Positions 16,224 to 25,608 of a DNA stretch of 64,000 bases are shown here, piece after piece. The notes below the pieces were generated by a model, which worked only from the letters and a program-made list of their open reading frames with translations, searched no databases and was not told where the DNA came from. Location of the stretch: the NCBI GenBank assembly GCA_002292265.1, contig DBBQ01000061.1, positions 1 through 64,000 on the forward strand, given 5' to 3'. Source of the DNA: Flavobacteriaceae bacterium UBA980 (lineage in GTDB: Bacteria; Bacteroidota; Bacteroidia; Flavobacteriales; Flavobacteriaceae). Both the position numbers and the translations under genes were made by a program. Each line of letters opens with the position of its first letter. Positions within the stretch are counted from its first letter, which is position 1.

Positions 16224-17288
16224 TTAATGGTTATTTTCTAAAATTTGCATGCAGTCCACAAGGGTTTCTACACTTTTCATGGGAAGCGCGTTGTAAATCG
16301 AGGCGCGATACCCTCCCACAGACCGATGGCCTTTTAAACCGCTGATGCCTACCTTTTCACAAAGTGCATCAAAAGGCGCAGCAAGCTCTGGGTCGGTAAG
16401 GTTGAAAGTCGCATTCATTTCACTTCGGTCTTTAGTTGCCACAAAGCCAGTAAATTTTGAGTTTCTATCTATTTCCCCGTAGAGATGGGTAGCTTTGATA
16501 CTGTTTTTAGTTCCAAGCGCTTCAAGACCACCTTGCTCTTCGATCCAACGCATGGTTAAAAGGCTAGTGTAAACAGCAAATACAGGTGGAGTGTTGAACA
16601 TACTTCCTCCTTTTATTTGCACGGCATAGTCCAGCATCGAAGGAATACTTCGGGAAACTTTTCCAAGAAGCTCTTCTTTGACAAGTACCAAGGTGGTTCC
16701 CGCAGGTCCCATGTTTTTCTGAGCCCCCGCATAGAATAAGTCAAACTTTGAATAATCCCATGTTCTCGAAAAAATATCTGAACTCATGTCTGCCACTAAT
16801 GGCACCTGGGTATCTGGAATTTCCTTGAACTGGGTTCCAAAAATGGTATTGTTTGTTGTGAGGTGCAAATAATCCAGATCCGACGGAACCATGTAGTTTT
16901 CAGGAATATAGTTAAAATTATGGTCTTTAGAACTCGCAATCTCAACTACTTCTCCAAAGAGTTGAGCCTCTTTCATCGCTTTTGTAGACCAAGTTCCTGT
17001 ATTGATATATCCTGCTTTTTTTTCGAGTAAATTGTATGCAGCCATTAAGAATTGCTGACTTGCACCTCCTTGTAAAAACAAGGCTTTATACCCTTTTCCT
17101 TCCAATCCAGTAAGTCGAAGCGCTCGCTCACAAGCTTCTTCCATGACGGCAACAAACGCTTTACTCCGGTGTGAAATTTCAATGAGTGATAAGCCCGAAC
17201 CATCGAGTTCCTTCACCGCTTGAGCGGCTTGTTGCATGACCTCTTGTGGAAGTATCGAAGGACCTGCGCTAAAGTTGTGGATTTTCAT
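16224..17288 (-). CDS. serC: phosphoserine aminotransferase
   Basis: A 354-residue class V aminotransferase. The N-terminus HNFSAGPSILPQEV is diagnostic of SerC, and the PLP lysine sits in LFYAGAQKNMGPAG. It converts 3-phosphohydroxypyruvate to phosphoserine and may also act on 3-hydroxy-2-oxo-4-phosphonooxybutanoate in vitamin B6 synthesis. It is the first gene of serC-serA. The 154 bp upstream (17289-17442) is AT-rich intergenic DNA that should contain its promoter; I cannot assign the elements with confidence. Confidence 0.96.
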   Translation of the reverse strand: MKIHNFSAGPSILPQEVMQQAAQAVKELDGSGLSLIEISHRSKAFVAVMEEACERALRLTGLEGKGYKALFLQGGASQQFLMAAYNLLEKKAGYINTGTWSTKAMKEAQLFGEVVEIASSKDHNFNYIPENYMVPSDLDYLHLTTNNTIFGTQFKEIPDTQVPLVADMSSDIFSRTWDYSKFDLFYAGAQKNMGPAGTTLVLVKEELLGKVSRSIPSMLDYAVQIKGGSMFNTPPVFAVYTSLLTMRWIEEQGGLEALGTKNSIKATHLYGEIDRNSKFTGFVATKDRSEMNATFNLTDPELAAPFDALCEKVGISGLKGHRSVGGYRASIYNALPMKSVETLVDCMQILENNH

Positions 17289-17442
17289 GTTTTTTTTAAA
17301 GTATTATGATTGAAATAGTATTTCAGAAATATAATTTTATTCGGCGGTTTTAAAAGCACAAATATTGCGATTAGTTACTTAAATTCAGAAAGATAAGGTC
17401 GTTTTTTTTTTAGAGTTGTTAACAGTTTAAACGAAGTAAATC

Positions 17443-18468
17443 CTAGTTTAAATCAGAAAGAAATTCCAAGGTATCCACTTGGTCTGCATAGTCCCAGAGC
17501 GCAGGTTGTTGTGCAGTTCCGAAAGGAATGGCTCTTTCAATGGATAGATTAGAAACAATGCATTGTAGCTTCTCTTGATTTGTTTTTACGTGTTCTTTTA
17601 ATTCATGTAAATCTGTATAGTATTCGTAATGCAAACAGCCGATGGGAGCACTAAAAGCAGGATCGTTCTTTAGGATAAAAAAACCATTGTCTAAAAAATC
17701 GTGTTCACTCATCAAAAACACAGCTTTGTTGTAATCGTAATTGTTTGCGTATTTTGCATGTTGTATAACTTCTGAATACGGATATAGGCCTCCAAAAAGT
17801 AGATTGAGATCATAATCTTTAGGCAAGTAAACTTTAGCAACATTTCGACATCCCAATCCAAAATATTGAAGAATATCGCTTCCCAAGCCTTCTAACTCTT
17901 GCTTTGTTTCATTCCCGTCCAAAACGGCGATACCATTGCGATTTTTTCTAATGAGATTAGGACAGTGTCCAAAATAATGTTCGAAATAGCGCGCTGCATT
18001 GTTGGAGCCCGTTGCAATGACAGCGTCGTATTTAGTAAGGGGTTCCTCGACATACTCAAAAGAAGAGTGTCCCGTCTCACGTTCTAAAAAGCGGGTCATA
18101 TAGGGGAGAAGGACCTTGTCTTTAGAAGCACATTTTACTTGTCCAGTATGGCCGCTCACCCAAATACAAATCAGATCATGAAAACCAACCATGGGAATGT
18201 TTCCTGCGAGGATGAGCGCAACCTTTTTGGGATTTTCTTCAGGAAGAGTGTAGGTGCGCAACCAATTTTGTAGCGCATTTTTTTCTAATGCGCTCCCCCA
18301 ACTTTTTAGGACCAACTCGATGCTGGCTTGCGTAAACCATCCGTTGGCTTGCTTTGCCTTTTCAATACAATTTTGCAATTCAGCAAAATCAGAATCTTGA
18401 GCAGTAAACTTTTTTAGGTGTATTCCAAGCTTTACGAGCGCTTCGAAACGGTCTGTGATTATATTCAT
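17443..18468 (-). CDS. LuxC-type acyl-CoA reductase
   Basis: A 341-residue protein of the LuxC acyl-CoA reductase family, related to aldehyde dehydrogenases. Visible features are VALILAGNIPMVGFHDLICIWVSGH, KCASKDKVLLPYMTRFL, YDAVIATGSNNAARYFEHYF, NRNGIAVLDG and LGCRNVAKVYLP, in which the cysteine in GLGCRNV is the expected nucleophile. No LuxD or LuxE partner is present, so this is not bioluminescence. It may reduce a fatty acyl-CoA to an aldehyde. It is divergent from a ferredoxin gene across 62 bp. Confidence 0.85.
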   Translation of the reverse strand: MNIITDRFEALVKLGIHLKKFTAQDSDFAELQNCIEKAKQANGWFTQASIELVLKSWGSALEKNALQNWLRTYTLPEENPKKVALILAGNIPMVGFHDLICIWVSGHTGQVKCASKDKVLLPYMTRFLERETGHSSFEYVEEPLTKYDAVIATGSNNAARYFEHYFGHCPNLIRKNRNGIAVLDGNETKQELEGLGSDILQYFGLGCRNVAKVYLPKDYDLNLLFGGLYPYSEVIQHAKYANNYDYNKAVFLMSEHDFLDNGFFILKNDPAFSAPIGCLHYEYYTDLHELKEHVKTNQEKLQCIVSNLSIERAIPFGTAQQPALWDYADQVDTLEFLSDLN

Positions 18469-18473
18469 TTCTT

Positions 18474-18504
18474 TTGTTCAAGAACAATTAAGGTCTTATT
18501 TTTA
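18474..18504 (+). promoter_or_regulatory. probable ferredoxin gene promoter
   Basis: TTG at 18474-18476, a 20-nt spacer and TATTTTTA at 18497-18504 fit the Bacteroidota pattern with one mismatch in the -7 element. It precedes the ferredoxin ATG by 26 bp. On the opposite strand TACATTTG (18514-18507) may be the -7 element for the acyl-CoA reductase, so the two promoters would overlap. Confidence 0.45.
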
Positions 18505-18530
18505 CACAAATGTAAGCAAAGAAAATCGCT

Positions 18531-18884
18531 ATGGCTATCATCATTACAGACGAGTGTATCAATTGTGGAGCTTGCGAGCCAGAATGCCCCAATACGGCTA
18601 TTTATGAAGGAGCAGAAGATTGGCGGTATATAGACGGGACTTCTCTAAAGGGAGATGTAGTGCTCCCCAATGGAAAGGATGTTAATGCCGAGGAATTTCA
18701 AGAGCCCGTTTCAGACGAATACTATTTTATTGTACCCGATAAATGTACGGAGTGTAAAGGCTTCCACGACGAGCCCCAGTGTGCAGCGGTATGTCCTGTA
18801 GATTGTTGTGTCCCCGATGACAATAATGTGGAGACCGAAGAGACTTTGTTGGGCAAGCAACGCTTTATGCACCCAACAGACTAA
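18531..18884 (+). CDS. ferredoxin with two 4Fe-4S clusters
   Basis: A 117-residue soluble ferredoxin. The first cluster motif is [12 protein letters not shown] (near residues 9-20). The second is split, CTEC...[10 protein letters not shown], with an 8-residue insertion between the second and third cysteine, as in Alvin-type 2[4Fe-4S] ferredoxins. A 35-residue acidic linker with [14 protein letters not shown] separates the clusters. It would carry low-potential electrons; the partner enzyme is not evident, although the divergent acyl-CoA reductase is a neighbour in this window. The last 20 bp overlap the convergent chbG-like gene. Confidence 0.93.
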   Translation: MAIIITDECINCGACEPECPNTAIYEGAEDWRYIDGTSLKGDVVLPNGKDVNAEEFQEPVSDEYYFIVPDKCTECKGFHDEPQCAAVCPVDCCVPDDNNVETEETLLGKQRFMHPTD

Positions 18885-19710
18885 GCACTTGGGGACTTTT
18901 CCAATGCACCAATTCAATTTTGTTTTTAGCTAATTTTTCTTTGCATTCCTCGCTTGAAAAATATGCAGCCTCTTCACTGCGCCATGCAGCACCAAAATTA
19001 GGATGGTCTAGAGTTATTTGTTTCATTTCCGCGCTCTTAAGGGCAGGGTGAATCAATACCATCGAAACCCCAGCAGGCAGTTGAGTCAAGAGCCTATCGT
19101 AAAAAGCGCTCAAGCCTTTATTTTCAAACTCTTTATAGGAAGCCATAAACACTTTATCAAAGCATTGGTTTCTGGGAAAGGAAAAAAGAGAAGGATCTTC
19201 CCCTGTGTAGGCAATCAATTCTTTGTTAAGTAGCACTGGAAGCTGGTAGTATTCCCCTAATTCTCGATAAAGATCCAATAAATCTTGGCGAACCCCGAGG
19301 GTGTACATATGCGAGTCCAGATGCGAAGGTTTGAGACCCAAGGACAGTGCAAAGTCAATTTGTGCTTTCAGTTCTAAACGAACTTCATCGGTTGTCGCAT
19401 GATCTCTTATTTGAGATCGTTTTGGGAACAAATGCCCGTTCTTATCAACTAAAGTTGGTACTTGATGGGGTGGAAGAACCGGTCGAAACGGATACGTTTT
19501 CCATTCCCCCGTGAGGGTTAGATGAATCCCATAATCCAAATTCGGGTTTTGTAAACAGAATTGAGCCATTTAATAAAACCAAGGGCAGGGAACCATGAGG
19601 CTGGTAGAAGAAATAGTTCCCCGTAACATTCCGTTTTGTATAGCCCTGTTTTGAGACCACGCAAGCCCTGCATCGTCTGCGTGAATCAGTAAATACTTTT
19701 TTTTGTTCAT
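18865..19710 (-). pseudogene. ChbG/YdjC-type polysaccharide deacetylase gene with an in-frame stop
   Basis: A ChbG-family deacetylase of 281 residues when read through one stop. The N-terminal segment starts at the ATG at 19710 and contains [18 protein letters not shown], with the metal-binding Asp-Asp pair, and ends [14 protein letters not shown] at 19570-19572 follows, then the same frame continues MAQFCLQNPNLDYGIHLTLTGEW to position 18865. Further ligands lie in GIHLTLTGEW and PSHLDSHMYTLG. A single G-to-T change (GAA to TAA) explains the break. Restart at the ATG at 19569 would give a protein without the first metal ligands, so activity is unlikely unless the base is an error. Confidence 0.85.
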
Positions 19711-19759
19711 TTATTTACTACTTGATTTTAAAAGTAAAGGGAAAAGCCAAAAGAAAGTT

Positions 19760-19767
19760 TATTTTTG
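19760..19767 (+). promoter_or_regulatory. candidate -7 element of ychF
   Basis: TATTTTTG matches TAnnTTTG and lies 14 nt before the ychF ATG. No TTG is seen at the expected distance, so only half the promoter is supported. Confidence 0.35.
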
Positions 19768-19781
19768 CCAAAAATTTTCAC

Positions 19782-20876
19782 ATGAAAGCAGGTATCGTAG
19801 GATTGCCAAATGTTGGAAAGTCCACACTTTTTAATTGCTTGTCAAATGCAAAAGCGCAAAGTGCTAACTTTCCCTTTTGTACGATCGAACCCAATATCGG
19901 AGTAGTCAATGTTCCAGATCCCAGATTAGACAAGCTTGCCGAGCTGGTGAGTCCTGAAAAAGTAATTCCTGCTACCGTTGAAATTGTAGATATTGCTGGG
20001 CTGGTAAAAGGAGCCAGTAAGGGTGAGGGGTTAGGCAATCAGTTTTTGGCGAACATTCGAGAAACAGACGCCATTCTTCATGTATTGCGTTGTTTTGACG
20101 ATGATAACATCGTCCATGTAGACGGCTCAGTTGATCCTCTACGAGATAAAGAAACTATCGATATTGAATTGCAACTCAAAGATTTAGAAACCGTAGAAAA
20201 GAAGCTGGAAAAAGTCACTCGAGCCGCACGAACGGGAAACAAAGAAGCCGTAAATGAAAAGGCGCTTTTGGATGAACTGAAAACAGCACTGGAGGCAGCT
20301 CAAAATGTGAGAAGTATCGAATTCAAAGAAACCGATCGAGAAGAATTTATCAGACCCCTACAACTGATTACAGACAAGCCTGTACTTTATGTATGTAATG
20401 TTGACGAACAAGCTGCAAAAGCTGGAAATGATTATGTGGAGCAGGTCAAAGCGGCAATAGCAGCAGAGCAAGCCGGCCTATTGGTTTTGGCTGTGAGTAT
20501 CGAGGCAGACATCAATGAACTGGATAGCTTTGAAGAGCGGCAACTCTTTTTAGAAGACCTTGGTCTGGAAGAAGCAGGAGCGGCAAAATTGATTCGTTCA
20601 GCCTATAATTTACTCAATCAGCAAACCTATTTTACAGCAGGGGAGAAAGAGGTACGCGCATGGACGGTTTCCATTGGAGCTACTGCTCCTCAAGCAGCTG
20701 GAGTCATCCATACCGATTTTGAAAAGGGTTTTATTCGTACTGAAGTTATTGGTTATGCAGATTATGTGGCGTTCGGTTCGGAAGCTAAAGTGAAAGAAGC
20801 GGGTAAAATGCGGGTCGAAGGAAAAGAATATATCGTACAAGACGGCGATGTGATGCACTTCCGCTTTAATGTTTAA
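19782..20876 (+). CDS. ychF: redox-regulated ATPase YchF (Obg family)
   Basis: A 364-residue Obg-family P-loop NTPase. The N-terminus MKAGIVGLPNVGKSTLFNCLSN holds Walker A, followed by NFPFCTIEPN (switch I) and DIAGLVKGASKGEGLGNQFL (switch II). The C-terminal TGS domain contains RAWTVSIGATAPQAAGVIHTDFEKGFIRTEV. YchF binds ribosomes and prefers ATP over GTP. I chose the ATG at 19782 because it is the family start; the open frame extends 20 codons further into non-conserved sequence. The next gene starts 9 bp downstream. Confidence 0.96.
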   Translation: MKAGIVGLPNVGKSTLFNCLSNAKAQSANFPFCTIEPNIGVVNVPDPRLDKLAELVSPEKVIPATVEIVDIAGLVKGASKGEGLGNQFLANIRETDAILHVLRCFDDDNIVHVDGSVDPLRDKETIDIELQLKDLETVEKKLEKVTRAARTGNKEAVNEKALLDELKTALEAAQNVRSIEFKETDREEFIRPLQLITDKPVLYVCNVDEQAAKAGNDYVEQVKAAIAAEQAGLLVLAVSIEADINELDSFEERQLFLEDLGLEEAGAAKLIRSAYNLLNQQTYFTAGEKEVRAWTVSIGATAPQAAGVIHTDFEKGFIRTEVIGYADYVAFGSEAKVKEAGKMRVEGKEYIVQDGDVMHFRFNV

Positions 20877-20885
20877 ACCTGAAAA

Positions 20886-21545
20886 ATGCAAATGAACCCC
20901 AAAACACAGCTAGTTTTAATAGGCGTTTCGGGTTTATTCGCTATTCTTTTTGATCTTGTGGATTTTTCAATAGGTTTTTATTGTACGAAACCACTAACAA
21001 CTTTATTGATCTTAACACTTCCCTTGCGCTTTCCTCACGATCAACTAAAAGCATACAGAAAGACAGTGCTTTGGGGGTTGCTGTTTTGTCTAATCGGAGA
21101 TAGTTTTTTGCTTTTTGAATCCTTTTTTCTTTATGGACTTACTTCTTTTTTAATAGGGCATCTTTGTTTTTTATATGCTTTTGTAAAACAACAGGGATTT
21201 CAATGGCCTGTAATTCCAGGGATTTTTTTGGGTAGCATTGCCTCGACTATTCTTTTCCTTTGTTATGACAATTTGGGAGCCCTTTTACTTCCTGTTCTGG
21301 TATATATCGGTGTCATCCTGATCATGAGTTGGCAGGGAATCGCTTTGCAACGACAAAATAAGCATTTCACGTTTCGATATGTCGGTTGGGCGGTTGTTTT
21401 GTTTTTGTTTTCAGACGCTGTGCTTGCGTTGAATAAATTTTATATTCCTTTTGCCTACTCAGGAGTACTGATTTTAAGTACGTACTGGCTCGCCATTTGT
21501 TTAATTGCACTTTCAGCTTCAAAAGCAACGAAAGAACCTGTCTAA
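20886..21545 (+). CDS. YhhN family membrane protein (lysoplasmalogenase-like)
   Basis: A 219-residue integral membrane protein with about eight hydrophobic helices. It has the YhhN layout, including TKPLTTLLILTLPLRF near residue 38 and GDSFLLFESFFLYGLTSFLIGHLCFLYAF. Members of this family hydrolyse lysoplasmalogens in animals; the bacterial substrate is uncertain. A second ATG lies two codons in. The gene follows ychF by 9 bp and its end touches the SulP gene. Confidence 0.83.
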   Translation: MQMNPKTQLVLIGVSGLFAILFDLVDFSIGFYCTKPLTTLLILTLPLRFPHDQLKAYRKTVLWGLLFCLIGDSFLLFESFFLYGLTSFLIGHLCFLYAFVKQQGFQWPVIPGIFLGSIASTILFLCYDNLGALLLPVLVYIGVILIMSWQGIALQRQNKHFTFRYVGWAVVLFLFSDAVLALNKFYIPFAYSGVLILSTYWLAICLIALSASKATKEPV

Positions 21546-21615
21546 AAAGCTCCCGTTAAAAGGGAAGGACTTGATAAATTCCGTTACATTTGCCGCTTCA
21601 TTCAAAAAAAATCCT

Positions 21616-23217
21616 TTGAAACCTTTTCAACTTATTGACAAATCCACTGGTGGAAGTATAAAAAATGACATTTTATCTGGACTTACTGTTGCTTTAGCTT
21701 TAGTCCCAGAAGCAGTAGCTTTTGCTTTTGTAGCGGGTATTTCCCCTATTGTAGGTTTATATGGCGCTTTTATGATGGGCTTGGTCACTTCTATTTTTGG
21801 AGGGCGACCGGGTATGATTTCCGGTGCTACTGGTGCAATGGCGGTAGTTATGGTTCACCTCGTAAGTGAAGGAAATACACTTGGAGGTAGTGACTCTATG
21901 GGATTGCAGTATTTGTTTGCTGCTTTGTTACTCACGGGCATCATTCAAATTTTTGCAGGGCTTTTTCGATTGGGAAAATTTGTTCGAATGATCCCCTATC
22001 CTGTTATGATGGGTTTTGTGAATGGCTTGGCAATAGTGATTTTTATATCCCAATTGGGAATGTTCAAAAGCCAAGGAGAATGGTTGCAGGGTGTTTCTTT
22101 ATATACGATGATGGGATTGGTAGCAATAACCATGCTCATTATGATATTTTTACCCATGCTCACAAAAAAAATCCCTGCTGCCCTAACTGCAATTGTTGTT
22201 GTTTCTATGGTCGTCATCTTTGGCGAATTGGAAACTGAAACGGTTCGTTCTTTTATTGTAGCTAACGGCGGTGAAGGAATCAAGGCGGGACTGCCTTCGT
22301 TCCAATTTCCTTTGATTTCCCTTTCCCTAGAAACTTTATTTTTCATTACACCTTACGCGCTGATTTTGGCAGCGATCGGATTGATTGAGTCTTTGATGAC
22401 ATTGAATCTCATCGATGAGTTGACGGACTCCCACGGTAGCGGTAACCGGGAGTGTGTTGCTCAGGGAACTGGAAATCTCGTCAATGGACTTTTTGGAGGT
22501 ATGGGAGGCTGTGCTATGATTGGGCAAAGCATCATCAACATCAAATCTGGAGGTAGGGGTCGTTTGTCTGGAATTACAGCCTCCCTCGCTTTGTTGTTTT
22601 TTATCTTATTTGGTTCAAATTATATCGAACAGGTGCCCATAGCAGCCTTAGTTGGAGTGATGTTTATGGTGGTCATCGGGACTTTTGCCTGGAGTTCGTT
22701 TAAAGTGTGGAACAAAGTTCCTAAAGCAGATGTCGTTGTGATCGTATTAGTAACTTTATTGACAGTTCTTTTCGATTTAGCGATTGCGGTTTTGGCTGGC
22801 GTGGTGGTTTCCTCTTTGGTTTTTGCTTGGGAGAATGCCAAGCGGATTAGAGCCAGGAAACGTATCGATGAGCATGGTGTAAAGCACTACGAGATTTACG
22901 GGCCGCTTTTCTTTGGTTGCATCGAATTGTTTAACAGTAAATTTGACCCTAAAAACGATCCTGACGAAGTGGTCATTGACTTTAAAGAATCCCGTATCGT
23001 AGATCAATCAGCGATAGAATGTGTAAACAAGCTTACAGAGCGGTACTTGAAAAATGGGAAAAACATCCACCTCAGACATCTTTCACCAGATTGTGTCAAA
23101 CTCATCGAGAAAGCTGAAAAAATTTGTGACGTCAATGTCTTGGAAGATCCGGATTATTTCGTGGCAATCGATAATTTTCGTCAAGCGCAACTTGAGGGTT
23201 TAGCCTCCTCCTCTTAA
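21616..23217 (+). CDS. SulP family anion transporter with STAS domain, TTG start
   Basis: An inner-membrane SulP transporter, 533 residues from the chosen start, with 10-14 hydrophobic helices and a C-terminal STAS domain (VVIDFKESRIVDQSAIECVNKLTERYLK). Signature segments are DILSGLTVALALVPEAVAFAFVAG and GGRPGMISGATGAMAVVM. It may carry sulfate, bicarbonate or another anion with Na+ or H+. No in-frame ATG precedes the transporter domain. I use the TTG at 21616 (LKPFQLIDKS); the frame also has a TTG at 21505 that would overlap the yhhN-like gene by 41 bp. The stop interlocks with the convergent Dabb gene by 4 bp. Confidence 0.88.
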   Translation: MKPFQLIDKSTGGSIKNDILSGLTVALALVPEAVAFAFVAGISPIVGLYGAFMMGLVTSIFGGRPGMISGATGAMAVVMVHLVSEGNTLGGSDSMGLQYLFAALLLTGIIQIFAGLFRLGKFVRMIPYPVMMGFVNGLAIVIFISQLGMFKSQGEWLQGVSLYTMMGLVAITMLIMIFLPMLTKKIPAALTAIVVVSMVVIFGELETETVRSFIVANGGEGIKAGLPSFQFPLISLSLETLFFITPYALILAAIGLIESLMTLNLIDELTDSHGSGNRECVAQGTGNLVNGLFGGMGGCAMIGQSIINIKSGGRGRLSGITASLALLFFILFGSNYIEQVPIAALVGVMFMVVIGTFAWSSFKVWNKVPKADVVVIVLVTLLTVLFDLAIAVLAGVVVSSLVFAWENAKRIRARKRIDEHGVKHYEIYGPLFFGCIELFNSKFDPKNDPDEVVIDFKESRIVDQSAIECVNKLTERYLKNGKNIHLRHLSPDCVKLIEKAEKICDVNVLEDPDYFVAIDNFRQAQLEGLASSS

Positions 23218-23555
23218 ATTGAAATGGAATCGTGTACTCTTACACGCTCCCATAGGTGTTTTGCCTCCTCAATAAACAATTGATGGGTTGGGTCCTCTTG
23301 GTACATGTTTTGAGCCTCTACACTGGGAAAACTCATTGTATAGCAGTAAGTGAACGTATTATCTACGACTTCTCGTTTTTCAGACGCCGCAGGACATCCT
23401 AAATGATTTGCTGTAGCTTGGGGATTGGTTCGTATGAGTTTTCGTATGGCTGTTTCAAAAGTTTTCCGGTCGGAGTCGCTTTCAGGATTTTTTAACCAAA
23501 AAAAGACGGTATGTAGAAGGGGGCCTGTACTATTTTCTATCGATGGTTTGGACAT
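23214..23555 (-). CDS. Dabb (stress-responsive alpha/beta barrel) family protein
   Basis: A 113-residue dimeric alpha/beta-barrel protein, recognised by LLHTVFFWLKN at residues 13-23, then NPQATANHLGCPAASEKREVVDNTFTYCYTMSFPSVEAQNMYQEDPTHQLFIEE. The start is the ATG at 23555, giving MSKPSIENS; an open frame runs 26 codons upstream but is not conserved-looking. Dabb proteins have varied or unknown roles. The first 4 bp of its 3' end interlock with the stop of the SulP gene. Confidence 0.83.
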   Translation of the reverse strand: MSKPSIENSTGPLLHTVFFWLKNPESDSDRKTFETAIRKLIRTNPQATANHLGCPAASEKREVVDNTFTYCYTMSFPSVEAQNMYQEDPTHQLFIEEAKHLWERVRVHDSISI

Positions 23556-23734
23556 GATGCTATTTTTTTTGTTCCGTGTGAAGATATTAAAACCACTCCA
23601 AATTCTCTCTTTCTTCTCTTTTTTGAATGACAAACAGCATACTTTTTAACAAAAAAAAGTTTGGAATTGTTGATTTCTTGGGGGCTAAAGCACTTTTGAT
23701 TCGTCTTGCAATAGTTATCTTAGCCTAAGATTTG

Positions 23735-25606
23735 ATGAAAAAATTAACGACCTATACTGAAGAAAATATTCGTTCCCTAGACTGGAAAGAACACATCCGT
23801 ATGCGGCCTGGGATGTATATTGGAAAGCTAGGCGACGGTTCTTCTCCCGACGATGGAATTTACATATTGCTGAAAGAAGTACTGGACAACTGCATCGATG
23901 AGTTCGTGATGGGGGCAGGAAAAACTATTGAGATCGTCATTAAAGAAAACGTGGTCAGTGTTAGAGATTACGGAAGGGGAATTCCTTTAGGAAAAGTCGT
24001 GGATGTAGTTTCGAAAATGAATACGGGAGGGAAATACGACTCTCGAGCTTTTAAAAAATCGGTAGGCCTAAATGGAGTAGGAACCAAGGCAGTAAACGCC
24101 CTTTCGCAGCAGTTTACAGTAGAATCCAACCGAGAAAAAGAGCTTAAACGGGCGTGCTTTGAATATGGAAATTTAGTTGAAGATGCTCCTGTAGAAAGCA
24201 GCAGCAAACGCAGAGGAACCAAAGTAACCTTTGTCCCCGATGTTACCATCTTTAAAAATTTCAAATATCGTTTGGAATATGTAGAGCGCATGATAAAAAA
24301 TTATGTGTATCTGAATCCAGGGCTAACCATAGATTTAAACGGAGAAAAATTTGTTTCTGAAAACGGCCTGAAAGATTTATTAACGGACCAAACCAATGAA
24401 AGCGACTTATTGTATCCCATCGTTCATTTGAAAGGGGAAGACATCGAAGTAGCCATTACCCACAGCAAAACGCAGTACAGCGAAGAATACCATTCGTTTG
24501 TAAATGGTCAACATACCACCCAAGGAGGAACCCACCAAGCGGCTTTCCGAGAAGGTTTAGTAAAAACCATTCGAGATCATTTTGGAAAAAATTACGAAGC
24601 TTCTGATATTCGAAAATCCATCATCTCTGCGATCAGCATTAAAGTGATGGAACCTGTTTTTGAATCGCAAACCAAAACCAAATTGGGATCTACCGATATG
24701 GGAGGTGACATGCCTACTGTACGGACCTATATTGTTGATTTTTTAAGCACTCAACTCGATAATTACCTACATAAAAATCCACAAGTTGCGGAACAGGTTC
24801 AGCGTAAAATCATTCAAGCTGAAAAAGAACGTAAGGAACTTTCAGGAATTCGAAAACTGGCTAGAGAACGCGCCAAGAAAGCCAGTCTTCACAACAAGAA
24901 ATTGAGGGACTGCCGGGTTCATTTACCCGATCTTAAAAAAGACCGCCGTTTGGATTCCACACTGTTTATTACAGAGGGAGACTCTGCGAGTGGATCTATT
25001 ACCAAATCCCGAGACGTCAACACCCAAGCCGTTTTTAGTCTAAGAGGGAAACCTCTAAACAGTTTTGGGATGAGCAAGAAAATCGTTTATGAAAACGAGG
25101 AATTCAATCTTTTACAAGCGGCTTTAAATATTGAAGACAGCCTGGAAGACTTGCGCTACAACAACATTGTCATCGCTACCGATGCCGATGTAGATGGGAT
25201 GCACATCCGTCTGTTGTTGATTACCTTTTTCCTTCAATTTTTCCCTGAGTTGATTAAAGAAGGGCATTTGTACATTCTTCAAACCCCTCTGTTTCGCGTT
25301 CGGGATAAAAAAGAAACTTTTTATTGCTACAGCGAGCAGGAACGAAGAGAGGCCGTCACAAAGCTGAAGGGAAAACCAGAAATCACTCGATTTAAAGGGT
25401 TAGGAGAAATTTCACCTGACGAATTCAAATATTTTATTGGAGATGACATCCGCTTGGATCCCGTAATGCTAGACAAACAAACCACCATTGAGGAATTGTT
25501 GTTGTTCTACATGGGTAAAAATACTCCCGACCGACAAAAATTTATCATCGAAAATCTAAAAGTTGAATTAGATTTTGTTGAGGAAGAAAGTGAAGTAGTA
25601 GGATAA
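23735..25606 (+). CDS. parE: DNA topoisomerase IV subunit B
   Basis: A 623-residue GyrB/ParE-type subunit. The GHKL ATPase site shows [19 protein letters not shown] and [15 protein letters not shown]; the TOPRIM domain shows TEGDSASGS and [10 protein letters not shown]. The length is close to that of ParE and shorter than full gyrase B with its insert. I chose the ATG at 23735 over the TTG one codon before it. parC follows after 2 bp, forming the topoisomerase IV pair that unlinks daughter chromosomes. Confidence 0.94.
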   Translation: MKKLTTYTEENIRSLDWKEHIRMRPGMYIGKLGDGSSPDDGIYILLKEVLDNCIDEFVMGAGKTIEIVIKENVVSVRDYGRGIPLGKVVDVVSKMNTGGKYDSRAFKKSVGLNGVGTKAVNALSQQFTVESNREKELKRACFEYGNLVEDAPVESSSKRRGTKVTFVPDVTIFKNFKYRLEYVERMIKNYVYLNPGLTIDLNGEKFVSENGLKDLLTDQTNESDLLYPIVHLKGEDIEVAITHSKTQYSEEYHSFVNGQHTTQGGTHQAAFREGLVKTIRDHFGKNYEASDIRKSIISAISIKVMEPVFESQTKTKLGSTDMGGDMPTVRTYIVDFLSTQLDNYLHKNPQVAEQVQRKIIQAEKERKELSGIRKLARERAKKASLHNKKLRDCRVHLPDLKKDRRLDSTLFITEGDSASGSITKSRDVNTQAVFSLRGKPLNSFGMSKKIVYENEEFNLLQAALNIEDSLEDLRYNNIVIATDADVDGMHIRLLLITFFLQFFPELIKEGHLYILQTPLFRVRDKKETFYCYSEQERREAVTKLKGKPEITRFKGLGEISPDEFKYFIGDDIRLDPVMLDKQTTIEELLLFYMGKNTPDRQKFIIENLKVELDFVEEESEVVG

Positions 25607-25608
25607 AA

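Noticed and set aside
17443-18468. Part of a bioluminescence (lux) operon
   Set aside because: No luxA, B, D or E is nearby; LuxC-type reductases occur alone in many flavobacteria.
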